Assembly (NCBI GenBank): GCA_029204045.2
Contig: CM055081.1
Location: forward strand, 5,378,696 to 5,442,695
DNA length: 64,000 nt
Source of the DNA: Tillandsia leiboldiana
Lineage: Eukaryota > Streptophyta > Magnoliopsida > Poales > Bromeliaceae
Direction: 5' to 3'
Part shown: positions 34,501-46,185 of the stretch, one piece after another
Numbering within the stretch: the stretch's first letter is position 1
Layout of the letters: the number at the start of each line of letters is the position of its first letter
Position numbers and translations under genes: made by a program
Notes under the pieces: generated by a model
Told to the model about the DNA's origin: nothing
Seen by the model: only the letters and a program-made list of their open reading frames with translations
The model's database searches: none

Positions 34501-36962
34501 AATTAATCGTTATCAGTGAATATCACCTTTTCGATCTAAGACAATCCAAAAGGTATAACTAAATCCTAAGGTTGAATTAATTTGCATGCATAGGGGCCGA
34601 TTGCAGATTGGATTCTAGAACAGAACTAGGGTCACATGGAAATTCAACCAAAATTGATTTCTTGGCAGCAGAAAGTTCAACAAAGCAACACATCATCTAT
34701 AGTTGTCTTCATAAGACCTAAGTCTGCTAACACCACTCAAGTCAGCTTGGTAATTATTATGAGAGTGCCTTGCATGTTCTTGTTTTGGGACAAGATTATA
34801 AGAATAAAGCATCTTGAACTCGAACACTATCTTGACCAAAAGTACTGAACAATTTCAAGAATGTCTACTTCAAGAATGCAGTTCTGCAATGCCCATTAAA
34901 AGTAGGAAAAGTATAGACGAGTTTGGTACATGGATTTGAAGGCTTCGAAAGTAGGAATATGGACAACTATATTGAGCATAAGTTTAAACCGACTAAAAGA
35001 ACTTTCCAAGACTAAGTTTTTAAAACATATAAAAACAAAGACCTTTCCAAGACTAAGTTTTTAAAACATATAAAAAATTATACATTTCTGACATTTTGGG
35101 TCAATCATTCAAATGCTTCGGAAATTTAGATGGATTTAGGACGTAGAATTAAGGTTGCTTGGATGAACAGAGGAGGTTCAATGGGCCTCTTATGGATAGA
35201 CAAAAAAATTTAAAGCTTAAAGGAAAGTATCTTAGAACAGTAATCATCTGTGTTACATAATGGGATCGAATATTGGGTGCAAGAAGAGACTGCTAAGGTG
35301 GATATTAAGGCTCTATTTGGATGTCGAAATAAGTTATCCAAGGATAACTTATTCCGTATAAGTATTCGATAGTATGACGGTAAGTAATGGGTTTAATTTT
35401 TTCCTTCTTCAAAGGTCTTGCTCTCCATGATTTGATAGGATAACATATTTAACGTATGAGGTGATTTATCTTATCCCAAAAAATGACTTGAAAGCCGAAT
35501 ATAGTATCCAAATCTAAACATTTGACACACTCCTTATCAATCAAACATACAAATTTCTTACATAAATTGAGAAAATACAGGATCTAACCATGCAGATGAT
35601 CTTCTAGCGATCCCAACGGCATAAACTCATAAACAAGAAGGCGTTGATCACCGTCCGCACAGTAACCAATAAGGCTGACTAGGTTCGCATGATGCAAGAG
35701 ACTCAGCATAAGGACTTCCACAAGAAACTCTCTATTTCCTTGTAGACCATCTCTATCAAGCCGTTTTACAGCAACAGCCTGCTAAATGAAGATATAACAC
35801 ATTAGTTAACTCCTACAATATACAAATGGCGCATCCTCAAAAAACATGTATAGATTTATATAAACCCAGTTTGAAATATATCTTATATTTGCTAATAACG
35901 AGTTCGTGATAGCATTAGCATTTAGAATGTGAATAGTTAGGCTTCACAGTAAATTGAAACCGAGACAAAAACTATGCAGAAAACCAATGTTAGAAAGGTT
36001 TCAACCTGTCCGCCCTCCAAATGCCCTTTATAGACGCGGCCGAAACCGCCCTCGCCCAAAAGGCAATCTTGACGGAAGTTCTTCGTAGCGGCGGCAAGCT
36101 CCCGAAAAGTGAAAGTTTGTGCGGCAATATGTGCCGTGCTTTCCTCCTTTTGGACCGATCCATCCTTTTTGGAGTCCGAACCGTTCCGCGACTTCAATTT
36201 ATCTAACGCCGACAAGCAATTTGACGTTAAGAAGTAATCTTAATAGAACAGTGTAAGGAACTTATAGAGTAAAGTAATTTCTCTTCGGCCTTCCAAACGC
36301 CGACACTTGATCAATGCAACAGTAAAACAATCCGAATCATGGACACTGCTATACACACAGAGATTCATAACTTCTTTTTCATCCTATTTAATCCAATGCA
36401 TGAAGAGTTAAATTAGTTTGGGTGATTTTAATTTGATCATTATTCCCCTACTATACACTGTTTCTATATCAAGCAATCAAAATAGCAAACATTAAAAGCT
36501 ATATTGATTAGAGCTACATATTTTTCATCTTAGTAAACAAGATCCACTTATATATAAACACTCTGATCTCGATGAACCCAGAAAATTAAAGTAAAATTTG
36601 GCACAAATAATTTACGCAAGGAGAAAAGAGATCAGTTTGATTCATTCAAAACTAAGATCTCGATTCTACAGATCAAACTCAAAAAAAAAGAAGAAAAAGT
36701 CAGCTGATCAGAACTTAGAAAAGCAAGAGTTCCAAGTTCACGGTAGGGGCAACAAAAAATCCAAATTTTAACTGAAAAAACCTCACAAATCCAATTTTAA
36801 AGCGGAAAAAAGGGGGCAAAATCCAATACCCGAGCTGATCCTCGACATGTGGCGAGACGATGGCGCCGACGATGCATCCTTCTTCACATCGCCGCTCCCT
36901 TTCGCCCCACCCTTCCCCTCCTCCCCCTCATCCGACGATCCAAAGCATGGGAAACAACCCAT
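31562..36962 (-). CDS. PBL27: Receptor-like cytoplasmic kinase VII, PBL27-like
   Basis: Five exons join in phase: 36962-36830, 36202-36006, 35778-35589, 33294-32903, 32131-31562, giving 493 aa (Arabidopsis PBL27 is about 510). The start MGCFPCFGSS gives Gly2 for myristoylation and Cys3/Cys6 for palmitoylation, so it was preferred over an in-frame ATG 16 codons upstream. Kinase domain about 80-365: GEGGFG loop at 94-99, Lys115, YRDFK (Asp213), DFG 231-233, APE 258-260. GDK at 241-243 followed by THVSTRVMGTYG matches the activation-segment site cut in PBS1-like kinases by the bacterial protease AvrPphB. The tail ends with AEAKLWGENWRERK and GSFDSTN, which favours PBL27 over PBS1. In the family the membrane-anchored kinase relays chitin-receptor (CERK1) signals to a MAPK cascade. 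Frame intact. Confidence 0.92.
33797..34120. mobile_element. Possible small TE in PBL27-like intron 3
   Basis: The ends share caaggattt in inverted orientation, next to ttaag on both sides. The interior is rich in tgcatgccgg-type motifs unlike the rest of the intron. Classification is open. Confidence 0.4.
35309..35522. mobile_element. Tourist-like MITE in PBL27-like intron 3
   Basis: Left ggctctatttggatgtcgaa and right (reverse complement) tgtttagatttggatactat form an inverted pair typical of 'tttggat' ends. About 210 bp; no clean target duplication was found. Confidence 0.45.
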
Positions 36963-37175
36963 ACCAAAATCCACAGAAAAACCCCCCAAAATTCCACAAA
37001 TCCGAGCCAAATTTGGGCCAAATTTGAGCCAAATTTCACCACCACTCCTCGATTCCTCCCAATCCCATCGACGATTCGGAAATCCGGGATCGGATCAAAG
37101 AAGAAATAGGGAAAAAATTGGATGCAAAGGTAACAAATTCGCGTGTCCGAGAGAGAGAGAGAGAGAGAGAGCAAA
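36963..37175 (-). promoter_or_regulatory. 5' UTR and leader of PBL27-like gene
   Basis: Region upstream of the ATG with repeated ccaaatttgg / gccaaattt blocks (about 37008-37040) and a GA tract at 37148-37171 (CT on the transcript strand). CT-rich leaders are common in plant genes. The start site is not determinable. Confidence 0.4.
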
Positions 37176-37252
37176 ATAGGGAGATGGTAATAATGAAAAA
37201 GGGGTGAGTAAATAAATATGAGAGAGAGGAGTAGGGGTAAAAATAAAATAAA

Positions 37253-37681
37253 GGAAATAAAAAATGTATGAAACCCCCTTAACTATAAGAAATTTCGAAA
37301 TGGACCCCTCAACCCTTTTTACTCTTTTTATTAGGGATTGTTGAGATCCCTTAATTTTTTTTAGTATTAAATAATTATAGTTAAAATTTTAGAATTTGAC
37401 TAAATTTGATAAATTTAATTATTTTTTAGTAAATACAACTAGACTAATTAACGATTAATAACTAAATAGAGTTGCTGAATTTTTTAAAAAAATTATAATA
37501 TTTCAGGATGAAAACCCAAATAAAAAACTTCGAATTTGAGGGGTCTCAATTAGATTTGATAAAATTCACAACTTAAATAAGTATAAAAAAATTCAAATAA
37601 AAAGTTTCAAAAAGACTAAAAAAGTTGAGGGTCTATTTCAAAATTACCTATAGTTAGGGGTACATCCATACATTCTTACCA
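37253..37681. mobile_element. TIR element, family C, best copy
   Basis: Left atgtatgaaacccccttaac and right (reverse complement) atgtatggatgtacccctaa continue as inverted repeats for about 55 bp (gaaatggacccctcaacc / gaaatagaccctcaac). AT-rich interior. It lies just upstream of the kinase gene. A single related end occurs at 41391-41446. Confidence 0.65.
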
Positions 37682-37789
37682 TCAAAAAAGGAAGTTGTAC
37701 AAGTAAGCAGTGGGAAACAACACTCGAATCCGAAAAGGAATCAATTTTGTAATTTTGTAATTTTCTTTTTGGATTATTAATTTTTTTTT

Positions 37790-38110
37790 AAAAAAAAATT
37801 AATTTATTTTGGGCACCTTCTGATTATAAAATTTTAAATTAAGTAATTTAGTCAATTAAACTAAATTTTATTACTAAATTTTATTAAATTTATTACCAAT
37901 AACTTAATTATATTCAATAATTTTACTCAATTTTCAACCAATAAAACTGAAAATAATAAATAGTAAAGCAATTAATTTTAATAAATTATTTAGCTTAACT
38001 AAATAGAATAACTAAAATAAAAAAAATTACAAATTTAGAAATATTAATTAAAATAAAAAATTTATTTGAGAGGGCCTAAATTTAAGGTATTTTTAATACA
38101 TTCTTACATC
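37790..38110. mobile_element. Family C relic
   Basis: AT-rich; interior and one end (gggcctaaatttaaggtatt then tacattcttac) resemble the element at 37253-37681. Boundaries uncertain. Confidence 0.3.
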
Positions 38111-38399
38111 ACAATATTCCATACAAACTATTTTGAAAAGATATGTTCTTGTAATAAAGATATGATATTGCGACTTCGCCATCGTACTTTTTACTAATTA
38201 TATAACAAAGATACTCTAATTTTTACTGGAAAAAATTATTTATAGATTATTGATATGCAGAAAAATTCATGCAAAAATTAAAATTCTGCATATTTGTTAT
38301 GCTAATACAGCAACAAATACTGTAAAAAAAATAACATTTTGAAAAATTTATAGTATAGAGGTTGGAGATTAAAAATTTTAGCCGAAATTACAGGGACTG

Positions 38400-38745
38400 A
38401 GTTGCAGAAAATGGAAAAAATATACGAACGGCTCTCAACTTTAATATTTTTGATTGAGATACCTTCTAATTCTAATAATTGAAATTTAAGTAATTTTAGT
38501 GAAAAAGTAATTGGAGATTTCATCATTGATGGGGGATTTTACTAAATTTAACAATTTTAATCACTTTTCAATAAAATAAATTATACTAATTAATAGTTAA
38601 TAACTAATAGAATCATTAAATTTGATAAAATATTTAATGTAACTCAGCATAAAAACTCAAATAAGAAAAATAGAAGTTGAGGGAGGTTCTCAACTAAAAT
38701 AGTAAAATGTGAGGGTACTCTAATACAAAAACCATCAGATAGGAA
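38400..38745. mobile_element. Family C relic
   Basis: Left cggctctcaactttaatatt and right (reverse complement) accctcacattttactattt form a weak inverted pair. The interior (gttaataactaatagaatca) matches family C. Confidence 0.45.
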
Positions 38746-38898
38746 CAAACAAACCAAAAAATATATATTAACAAATTATGTTTAATGCAAAATTTTAATC
38801 CAATACTTAATAGAGTGAAAGAGTTTACGATTAACTAAGATAATATGTTAGTAAAAATGGACTTTCAATTTTTTACAAAATAAGCTTATAAATATATA

Positions 38899-38935
38899 CT
38901 AGTCAAGGTGCTCGTGCGTTGCGACGGGTAGATAT
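38899..38935 (-). mobile_element. Helitron 3' terminus (minus strand)
   Basis: On the minus strand: tacccgtcgcaacgcacgag hairpin, then caccttga, then CTAG|T. The stem CGTCGCAACGCACG is decayed but recognisable. Confidence 0.5.
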
Positions 38936-39255
38936 TATTGAATAAATTAAATTCAGTAAAAATAATTTAAAAATAATAAGATAAAAATTTAATTATAAAT
39001 AAAAAATATTATAAAATAAAAAATTTATTTAAAATCACTCAAATATATAATAAAAATTATAATTTTTTCTAGGCAAATACCGCGATCATGTTAAAAATTT
39101 GATCGAAATATAAAAATATAGAAATAAAAAATATAAAATGAGGTCGAGAGAATCGAAGAGGGAACCACCTGGAGGTGTAGAACTCAATCGACAACGAAGA
39201 AGAGGTGATCGGAGGTGATGTCGGCGAAATTGGAGGCGTCAAGGGTGAGCACTTC

Positions 39256-39365
39256 ATTGGCCGCCATTAGAATTAAAATTAGAATCGACATTTAACATAA
39301 TAATAAAATGATTGGCCGCCATTAGAATTAAAATTAGAATCGACATTTAACATAATAATAAAATG
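39256..39365. repeat. 55-bp perfect tandem duplication
   Basis: Two copies (39256-39310, 39311-39365) starting attggccgccattagaatta are identical as far as I can see, so the duplication is young. Confidence 0.95.
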
Positions 39366-39589
39366 ATTGAGTGGAAGAAAATATAGAAAATAATAGAAAG
39401 AGAGATAGAAGCGAAAGAGAACCGCGCTATATAAAAAATAATATCCCGCATTAATTCGTTATTCCAAATTCATCAGTTCGTTATTCTAATTTCGTAATCC
39501 TAAAAGTTTTAAACCGTCAATTCGACTCCCCAATTATAATTAATTAATATAAATATTAAATTAATTAAATTTTTAATAAAATTTTTGTT

Positions 39590-40310
39590 CGGCGAAGAAA
39601 GAAGGTGTGGACACCTAGTTTAAGAAAATTAAACAATTATATATATATTATTATTATTTTTATTATTATATTTAATTTAATTATAATTAATTAAATTTTT
39701 ATTAGGTGAAGAAAGAGGGTGTGGACACCTTGCTTAAGAAATTAGAAAATTTATATATACTACTGTAGGAACCTGCGCGATGCAGCAGGTAAAAATTATA
39801 ATAAAAAATTATGAATTAAATAAGCAAATAAAAATATAAATAAAAATAATAAAAAATAATTATATTTGATTGATTAATAATATAAAAAAATATATTAAAA
39901 TTTAATAATAGAAGGATATAAGGATATTATCCGATTTGTAAATTGATCGTCATTATTTTTTTCCATCGTACTAATTCTATAACAATATAAAACCAAAAAA
40001 AATTCTAAAGGATTCTTAAAATTTGCCCCTTTTTGTCTAAAATCAAATCAAATTAAATCCAAAATCAACACCAAATCTAAGAATTGCGAGTGTGAACGTA
40101 GTGGCATGTGATCCCTATCGGAATTGCTCTTGTTAGAATTGATGGGATCAAAATCGGGATAGTTGAGAAGATGATGGGAACAATCAAAGGAGGGGCTCTA
40201 AATGTTGTGGTTGATCTCAAAAATAGTCTGCATGTGGGGGGAGCGAAAGGTGAAGGAGTTGGCGTTGAAGCAAAAGTGAGCAACGCAGCATCTACGTAGG
40301 TGGAGTAAGG
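39590..40310. other. Helitron-type debris with short genic-looking ORF
   Basis: A block with an inner hairpin (aggtgtggacacct) followed by nearly the same flanks occurs twice, about 39590-39625 and 39704-39741. A degenerate Helitron-like end (cctgcgcgatgcagcagg hairpin) lies at 39768-39790. At 40108-40299 a 63-codon plus-strand frame has balanced composition, but I cannot assign it. Confidence 0.35.
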
Positions 40311-40584
40311 AGTAGAGAAAGAGACGCCTGCTGTCGGTTCGATAGAGAGGATAAAGTAAGAGAGATAGGAAGAGAAAGTATTTCACAAAAAACAAAACTA
40401 AATATCATGAGAGGGGGTTGGGGGGAGAGAAAAAGACGCTTTAGAAAGTAACAGAGCTGGAGTGGAAAGAAAGGTTGAGAAAGAGAATGAGGAAGATGGG
40501 GGCTGATTTAGTGAAACAAAAAAAAAGAAAAAAATCTCAAAAAAATGAAGAATGCGCTATAGACATTAGGAATTCATATATTTA

Positions 40585-40622
40585 CTAGTGAAGAAGCCCG
40601 CACTTTGCAGCGGATGAAAAAT
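40585..40622 (-). mobile_element. Helitron 3' terminus (minus strand)
   Basis: On the minus strand: ttttcatccgctgcaaagtg ... gcgggcttctt, ending in CTAG|T. The hairpin ccgctgcaaagtgcggg is preserved. The body should extend to the right; 40.7-40.8 kb holds mixed-composition DNA that may be cargo. Confidence 0.6.
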
Positions 40623-40827
40623 ATAAAAATAATTAATAATAATAAAATATTAAATATTTTTTTTGTATCTTATTTGTCATATCCATCAAAAGTTTTTTAT
40701 TATTGGCGGTGGGAATAAGCCCGATGACATCTTCACCGGTGAAGGTGATAGTAAAGGTAACGACAATCCCTTCAACTGCGGCGGAGGTGAAAAAAGAGAA
40801 AAGAAAAAGTACTATGATGAATTAATT

Positions 40828-41215
40828 TGAGACAAAAATTACGGACTTAAGCTTTTCGCCTAGCAAAAGCTTGTGCGACACCCGACTTCCTACTCGAAGA
40901 GGGTAAAATTTGCTCTCCGTTTGTTAACTCGGACCTTCGCGTCCTATAACTAAGTGCAAAAACAGATAAAAGAAAAAAGAATAGAGATCCCGCAGAAAAA
41001 CTAATTACTCTCTTATTTAGAAAATAACAACTACAAAATACAGCTCTCTGTTGTTACTTTTGTCTTAGCCAACTCCATTATTTATAAGCTCATGTATATA
41101 ACTAATCCACTAAATCTACACTTAAGACACTCACTAATGTCTAACTTAAATACTCACAAAGCGCACTACAATCTTGTGGGTTATTCATGACTCTTGGCAT
41201 CCTTTGTCATTGATG
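40828..41215 (-). mobile_element. Possible LTR (Copia-like), minus sense
   Basis: Read on the minus strand, the block has an LTR-like layout: tgacaaaggatgccaagagt start, a TATA motif (gcttataaataatgg, about 41085), then a leader rich in T and GC pockets (gcgaaggtccgagtt). Termini and target duplication are unclear. It could instead be a captured promoter. Confidence 0.35.
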
Positions 41216-41390
41216 GCATTGATGAAGGAAGAATTAAAAATTTGGTAGTAGAAAAATAAAAAATCATATTAGTGAGGATGAAGAAAATCTTGCCACATGG
41301 TTAAAATTATTAAAAATTCATATATATTAATAGATTAATAGAGAATAGATAATAGATTATATAGATTTATAAATTATAAATAAATTAACA

Positions 41391-41446
41391 AAGGGGTCTA
41401 TTTCAAAATGGCTTATAATTGAGGGGGTCTTCACGCACATTTACCT
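41391..41446. mobile_element. Single family C-type terminal repeat
   Basis: ggggtctatttcaaaatggc then ttataattgagggggtcttc is the same kind of end as in the element at 37253-37681. The partner end was not found. Confidence 0.45.
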
Positions 41447-41459
41447 AAAAATTTTCTCC

Positions 41460-43969
41460 ATTTTTTTTTTAAAAAAAAATCCTAAAACACGGTTGGAAAC
41501 TGCAGGAGAAAGTGCATGGTAGGTACGACCTGGGGAGTGAACATCCCAAGTCAGCAATGTAGGCTTGATTTTAATTCGGTTTGGTTTGAATTTGGTTTCA
41601 AATTTTATTTAAAGTAAAAATGTACTGGACTTGTCCGAACTATGTATATTTTAAATGGATTCAAATCGTTCAAAATTCTAATTTTATTATTCAATCTTTT
41701 AATTTATTTAATTTAAATTTGTCAATGATACTTTAACTTTAAAGTTTGAAAGCATCGTTTATCTTTATAAATTTAATTAGTATTTTGGGCTGTGGTTTAG
41801 ACCCAACAAATTATTATTGCTAGTGAATCGGATCATTATATTTAGTATCAGAGTCAATCACCAGCCGAAAGTGTGTAACGAGTTTCGACTAAGTCTGGAT
41901 CTAGATGACAGGACTAGCGAGACAAGTCTCACATTACCTGCTGATCTTGGACTGTATGCGTTTGGACTGACGAGGACGTCAAACCTAAACGAAAGAGTTT
42001 GTGACATCCCAATAGTCCCATACCAGATAGAAATGAATTATGATTGAGTATATAAAAATCTGAATGCTAATAATAATAACTGAGCTTAAATATTTTATAC
42101 TATGATTTGATCTGATATTTTATTGATTTATAACTAAATTTAATTTTTTTACTTGGACTCAACAAATTTTGAAGCCATCAAAAATCAACAAATTTTGAAG
42201 TCACCAAAAATTGATACCTTAGCTAAAAAGTTATATTTTATCTCAAATTTAATCTTTCAAATTATTTTTAAATTTGAATTTTACTTTAAATTTGAATTTT
42301 ACTTTAAATTTGAATTACAATTATGAATTTAATTTTACTTTCTAACTTTTATTTGTAAATTCAACATAAAATTTTTAAATTCAAATTAGTGAATTTATAT
42401 TTATATTTATATTTTTATTTAAATTTAAATTCTAGTTTTAAATTTTAATTTAAATTTAAATTTTAAATTTAAATTTTAATCAATTTATTTTTAGCTAAGA
42501 ACTTGATTGAAACTTGAATTTAAAATTTAAATTTCTAAGTTGAAATTCAAATTCAAATTTAAGCTTGCTTTTTGAATATAATTTCAATAATGAGTTTTAG
42601 TTTGAACTTTGAATTTGAATTATGAATTCAAATGTTCAGTTCCAATTGTGATTTAAACTCTAGTTTTAATTTTAATTTAAGTTATGAATTCATATTTGAA
42701 TTTAGAATTTAAGATTAATGAGTAAATTAAAATATGATTCTAATCACAAATTCAAATTAATTTTAAAATTTAATTTTGAATTCTAAATATAAATTTAAAT
42801 TGCAAGTATAAGTGTTTTTTTTATATTTTCACTTCTTCACATGTAATTAAACAATCAAAACTACAAAATTATACTTTTTAATGATTTACTTTATAGCTAA
42901 GGGGTGTTTCTTTGTACTATTAATTTTTGATAAAAAAAAAATTTGATAAAAAAATATTTTAAGCTAATTTCTAATAATTATCATCATCTTCATACGTAAT
43001 TATGGAGACCTGATTTTTAAATCAAATTAGTGAGATATAAGTTTTTGAGTTTTACTTTCCTGGAACATAAAATATGTACATATCAATCAAGAATAAAATT
43101 AAAAATTACACTAATAAAAAAAAAATAAAAAAATAAAAAAATTCAGTCGGCTTACTGAAAACCGAATGAGTTCATTTGCTCCCTAGTTGAACTGTTAGTT
43201 TTTTTTTTTTCTTTTTTTTTAAGAAAAAGATAGCATGTTATTCGTTTCGTTTATTTTAAAATAAACTTAGTTAAAATATAAAGTAATTAAGTTTTGAACT
43301 CGAGACCTGAAATATTAACCACCAAATATTTTCCCACTTAGACCGCTAGTGTAAACAAATCAAAGTGAGTTTTTAACTTATCTAGTGCAAAGAGTTGAAT
43401 TAAACAGTCTCATCAACTTGGTTACAGACAAATCTATCAAACGGATCTGTTCGATCCGAATTTTAAAATATTGTGTAATATCATTTGCATGAGGAATTTT
43501 TTTTTTTTTTTTTGTAAAAGAGTAGTATCTGGGTTTATTAGTCAATGAAATCGATTTAGCTCAAACAATTGAAAGTCAAACCAATTGAAACAAAACAATG
43601 GGTAGCTTGTCAACTAAAAACTAAAAAGACGAGTTGACAATAACTAAAAACTAAAAAGACGAGTTGACAATTACCAAAATAATAATAATAATAATACATA
43701 TTAAATTACACAAAATAACCTCTCTTTTTTTTTTTCAAAACTTAAATTATAATATTTTTTATATTTACCATCTAATATCATATTAAATTATATAAAATAA
43801 CTATTTTTTTTATAAATTTTAAGCTATCAGAATTTTATTTTGTTATTTATATTTAATAATTCTTGACAACTTGATTAACTTTTTTTCTTTTTTTTTTTTT
43901 TTTTTTTTTGGAGAGGAAATAGAGGTGTACCCCATATCTATACAATAACTATTTGCCAGGTTTTTTAGG
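41460..43969. other. Gene-free AT-rich region with LTR scraps
   Basis: 41780-42060 has non-repetitive composition with tagtatcagagtcaa (primer-site-like) and gacatcccaatagtcccata, phrases typical of LTR retrotransposon debris. 42100-42800 is a low-complexity array of aatttaaattt / gaatttaaa. A 31-bp duplication (aaaaactaaaaagacgagtt) lies at 43613-43670, and a poly-T run at 43882-43908. No gene. Confidence 0.5.
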
Positions 43970-44181
43970 GTGACGTGTCGTGCTGCCGTTCATTTCACTG
44001 ATGTCGCTTCGGGTGCTCCTACGCTGGCTCCGAACCTCCTGTGCGCCGAACCTTTCCTACGCCCGTTGCGCCAACGCGCCTCTTCGCCTACTCGCTCCTT
44101 TTTTGTCCGACACGTGTGCTGCTCGCGTTTCTTCTGTGTACCGCTCCTCTTCTCCTAGCGCCGACTCTCTACTCCCTCTCC

Positions 44182-44215
<34 letters not shown>

Positions 44216-44734
44216 GGGGATCGGCGGTGGCTTCGGGTGCTCCTACGCTGGCTCCGAACCTCTGCTCGCGCCTCTACCTCCTAGCGCCGAACCTCTGCTC
44301 TCTCTCCCTCTCTCTCTCTCTCTCCCCCCCCTCTCTCCCTGTTTCCCTCTAGGGTTTGGTGGTTATCAGATAACACCCCTCTTCCGGCCGCTTCCTGATC
44401 CTAGCGCCGAACCCCTCTGTTTTCCTCTGGGATTCAATGGTGTATGGGTTCGTGTGGGGATCGCCGGTCATCAGGTTGTTTGGACTGTCTCTCTGTGGAT
44501 CCTTTCCCGTTTGTGTGTTGTATTGTGGGTTTGGTGTGTCGTGCTCTCATTTTTTTTTGTCGTTCAACACTCTGCGATGATCGGGTGGTATGTGTACTGC
44601 CTGTTTTTTCCCCCGAGTTTCGTCTGTCGTGCTCTCATTTTTTTGTCGATCAACACTCTGCGATGATCGGGTGGTATGTGTACTATCTATTTTTTTCCCC
44701 CTTTTTTTTAAAGTTTTGGTATATGTAATAATAC
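43970..44734. repeat. CT/GC-rich block with internal duplications
   Basis: Composition changes abruptly from AT-rich to CT/GC-rich at 43970. cttcgggtgctcctacgctg occurs at 44007 and 44231. ctagcgccgaacc(t) occurs three times (about 44154, 44281, 44401). A unit of about 92 bp (gtgctctcattttttt ... gtggtatgtgtact) is duplicated at about 44540 and 44630. Long CT runs lie at 44184-44215 and 44300-44350. Frames through it are interrupted and low-complexity. Confidence 0.75.
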
Positions 44735-45860
44735 AGTAATTTGTGGTTTTTTCCCCTATTTTTTGTTTCCCCTTTGTCGTCGGTGATGCATGCCGGTCAA
44801 CCTGTTCGGAACGTCGACCTGTGGGGATGCTTTGTTGCTTTGTGTGTGGGGTGTTGTGATGTGGGTTTCGTGTCGCTATCGGTGGTCGTCGGATGGTGCA
44901 TGCATGCCGCTCAACCTGTCGGGATCTTTTGGATGTGGGTTTTGTGCGGTTCTCGCTGGCCATCGGAGTTTCGCCTTTGCGGTATGTGTGTTACTTCTCT
45001 CTTTACTTCTTTTATTTAGTTATTTTATATAATAATACAGTCATTTAGTTTTTATATAATAATCCAGTCATTTGTGCTTGATACAGCAATTTGTGGTTTT
45101 CTTCCCTATTTTTTGTGCCTCTTCTGTTGACGATGGTGCATGGATGTCGGTCACCCTGTCCGGCCCGTCGACCTGTGGGGATGCTCTGTGTGTGGGGTGT
45201 TGTGATGTGGGTTTCGTGCGCCTATCGGTGGTCACTGGATGGTGCATGCATGTCGCTCAACCTGTCGGGATGTTTTGTATGTGGGTTTTGTGCGGTTCTC
45301 GCTGGTCATCGGAGTTTCGCCTTTGCGGTATGTGTGTTACTTCTCTCTTTACTTCTTTTATTTAGTTATTTTATATAATAATACAGTCATTTGTGCTTGA
45401 TACAGTAATTTGTGGTTTTTCCCCCCTACTTTTTTGCGTCTCTTTTGTTGACGATGGCGCGTGCATGTCGGTCACCCTGTCCGGCCCGTCGACCTGTGGG
45501 GATGATCTGTGTGTGGGGTGTTGTGATGTGGGTTTCGTGCGGGTATCGGCGGTCACTGGATGGTGCATGCATGTCGCTTAACCTGTGGGGATCTTTTGTA
45601 TGTGGGTTTTGTGCGGTTCTCGCTGGCGATCGGACTTTCTCCCCCTGTCCGGCCCGTCGACTTGTGGGGATGCTCTGTGTGTGGGGTGTTGTGATGTGGG
45701 TTTCGTACGGCTATTGGTCACTGGATGGTGCATGCATGTCGCTCAACCTGTCGGGATCTTTTGTATGTGGGTTTTGTGCGGTTCTCGCTGGCAATCGGAC
45801 TTTCTCCTCCGCGGTATGTGTTCTGCTTCTCTCTTTTATATAATAATACAGTCATTTGTG
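44735..45860. repeat. Tandem array, unit about 320 bp
   Basis: A unit carrying ccgtcgacctgtggggatg, gtgtggggtgttgtgatgtg, ggatggtgcatgcatg, atgtgggttttgtgcggttc and aataatacagtcattt recurs in order. Starts at acag(t/c)aatttgtggtttt lie at about 44737, 45083 and 45403, followed by a shortened fourth unit from about 45640. Units differ by small indels. Short open frames result from the repetition and share no known domain. Confidence 0.9.
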
Positions 45861-46185
45861 CTTGGTTCGTCGTCTGACTGTGGGTTTGGGCCCCATGCCG
45901 CGCTTGCTGTTGGTATGTGGGTTTCGTGTGGTTCTCCCTGGCTATTGGAGCGTCTCCTTCACGGAATGTGTGTTACTTCCTCCTTTTCTTCTTTTACTTA
46001 GTTATTTTATATAATTATATAATAATACAGTCATTCGTCCTTGCTTCGCCGTATGATTGTAGGTTGGGTTTCATGTGGCGCTTGTGGGAATCTGGGATTG
46101 TGTCTCTATGTGGCTTCTTCGCTGGCTGGTTTTTCCATCTAATGGACGGTCCTTCTTCCTCTCTCTGCACTTCTCTTTCTATGTA
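45861..46185. repeat. Diverged continuation of the 320-bp array
   Basis: Contains further aataatacagtcatt and gtgggtttcgtgtggttctc pieces in looser order. Similar scraps occur at 46540-46760 and 46810-47100. Confidence 0.6.

Noticed and set aside
43980..44666. A 228-codon plus-strand frame
   Set aside because: It reads through CT runs and internal duplications and has no recognisable domain; a by-product of composition.
44741..46001. Series of similar cysteine-rich small frames (MWVSC..., GFCAVLAG...)
   Set aside because: They look like a tandem family of secreted peptides, but are the same repeat unit read in shifting frames with frequent breaks; no consistent start or signal peptide.
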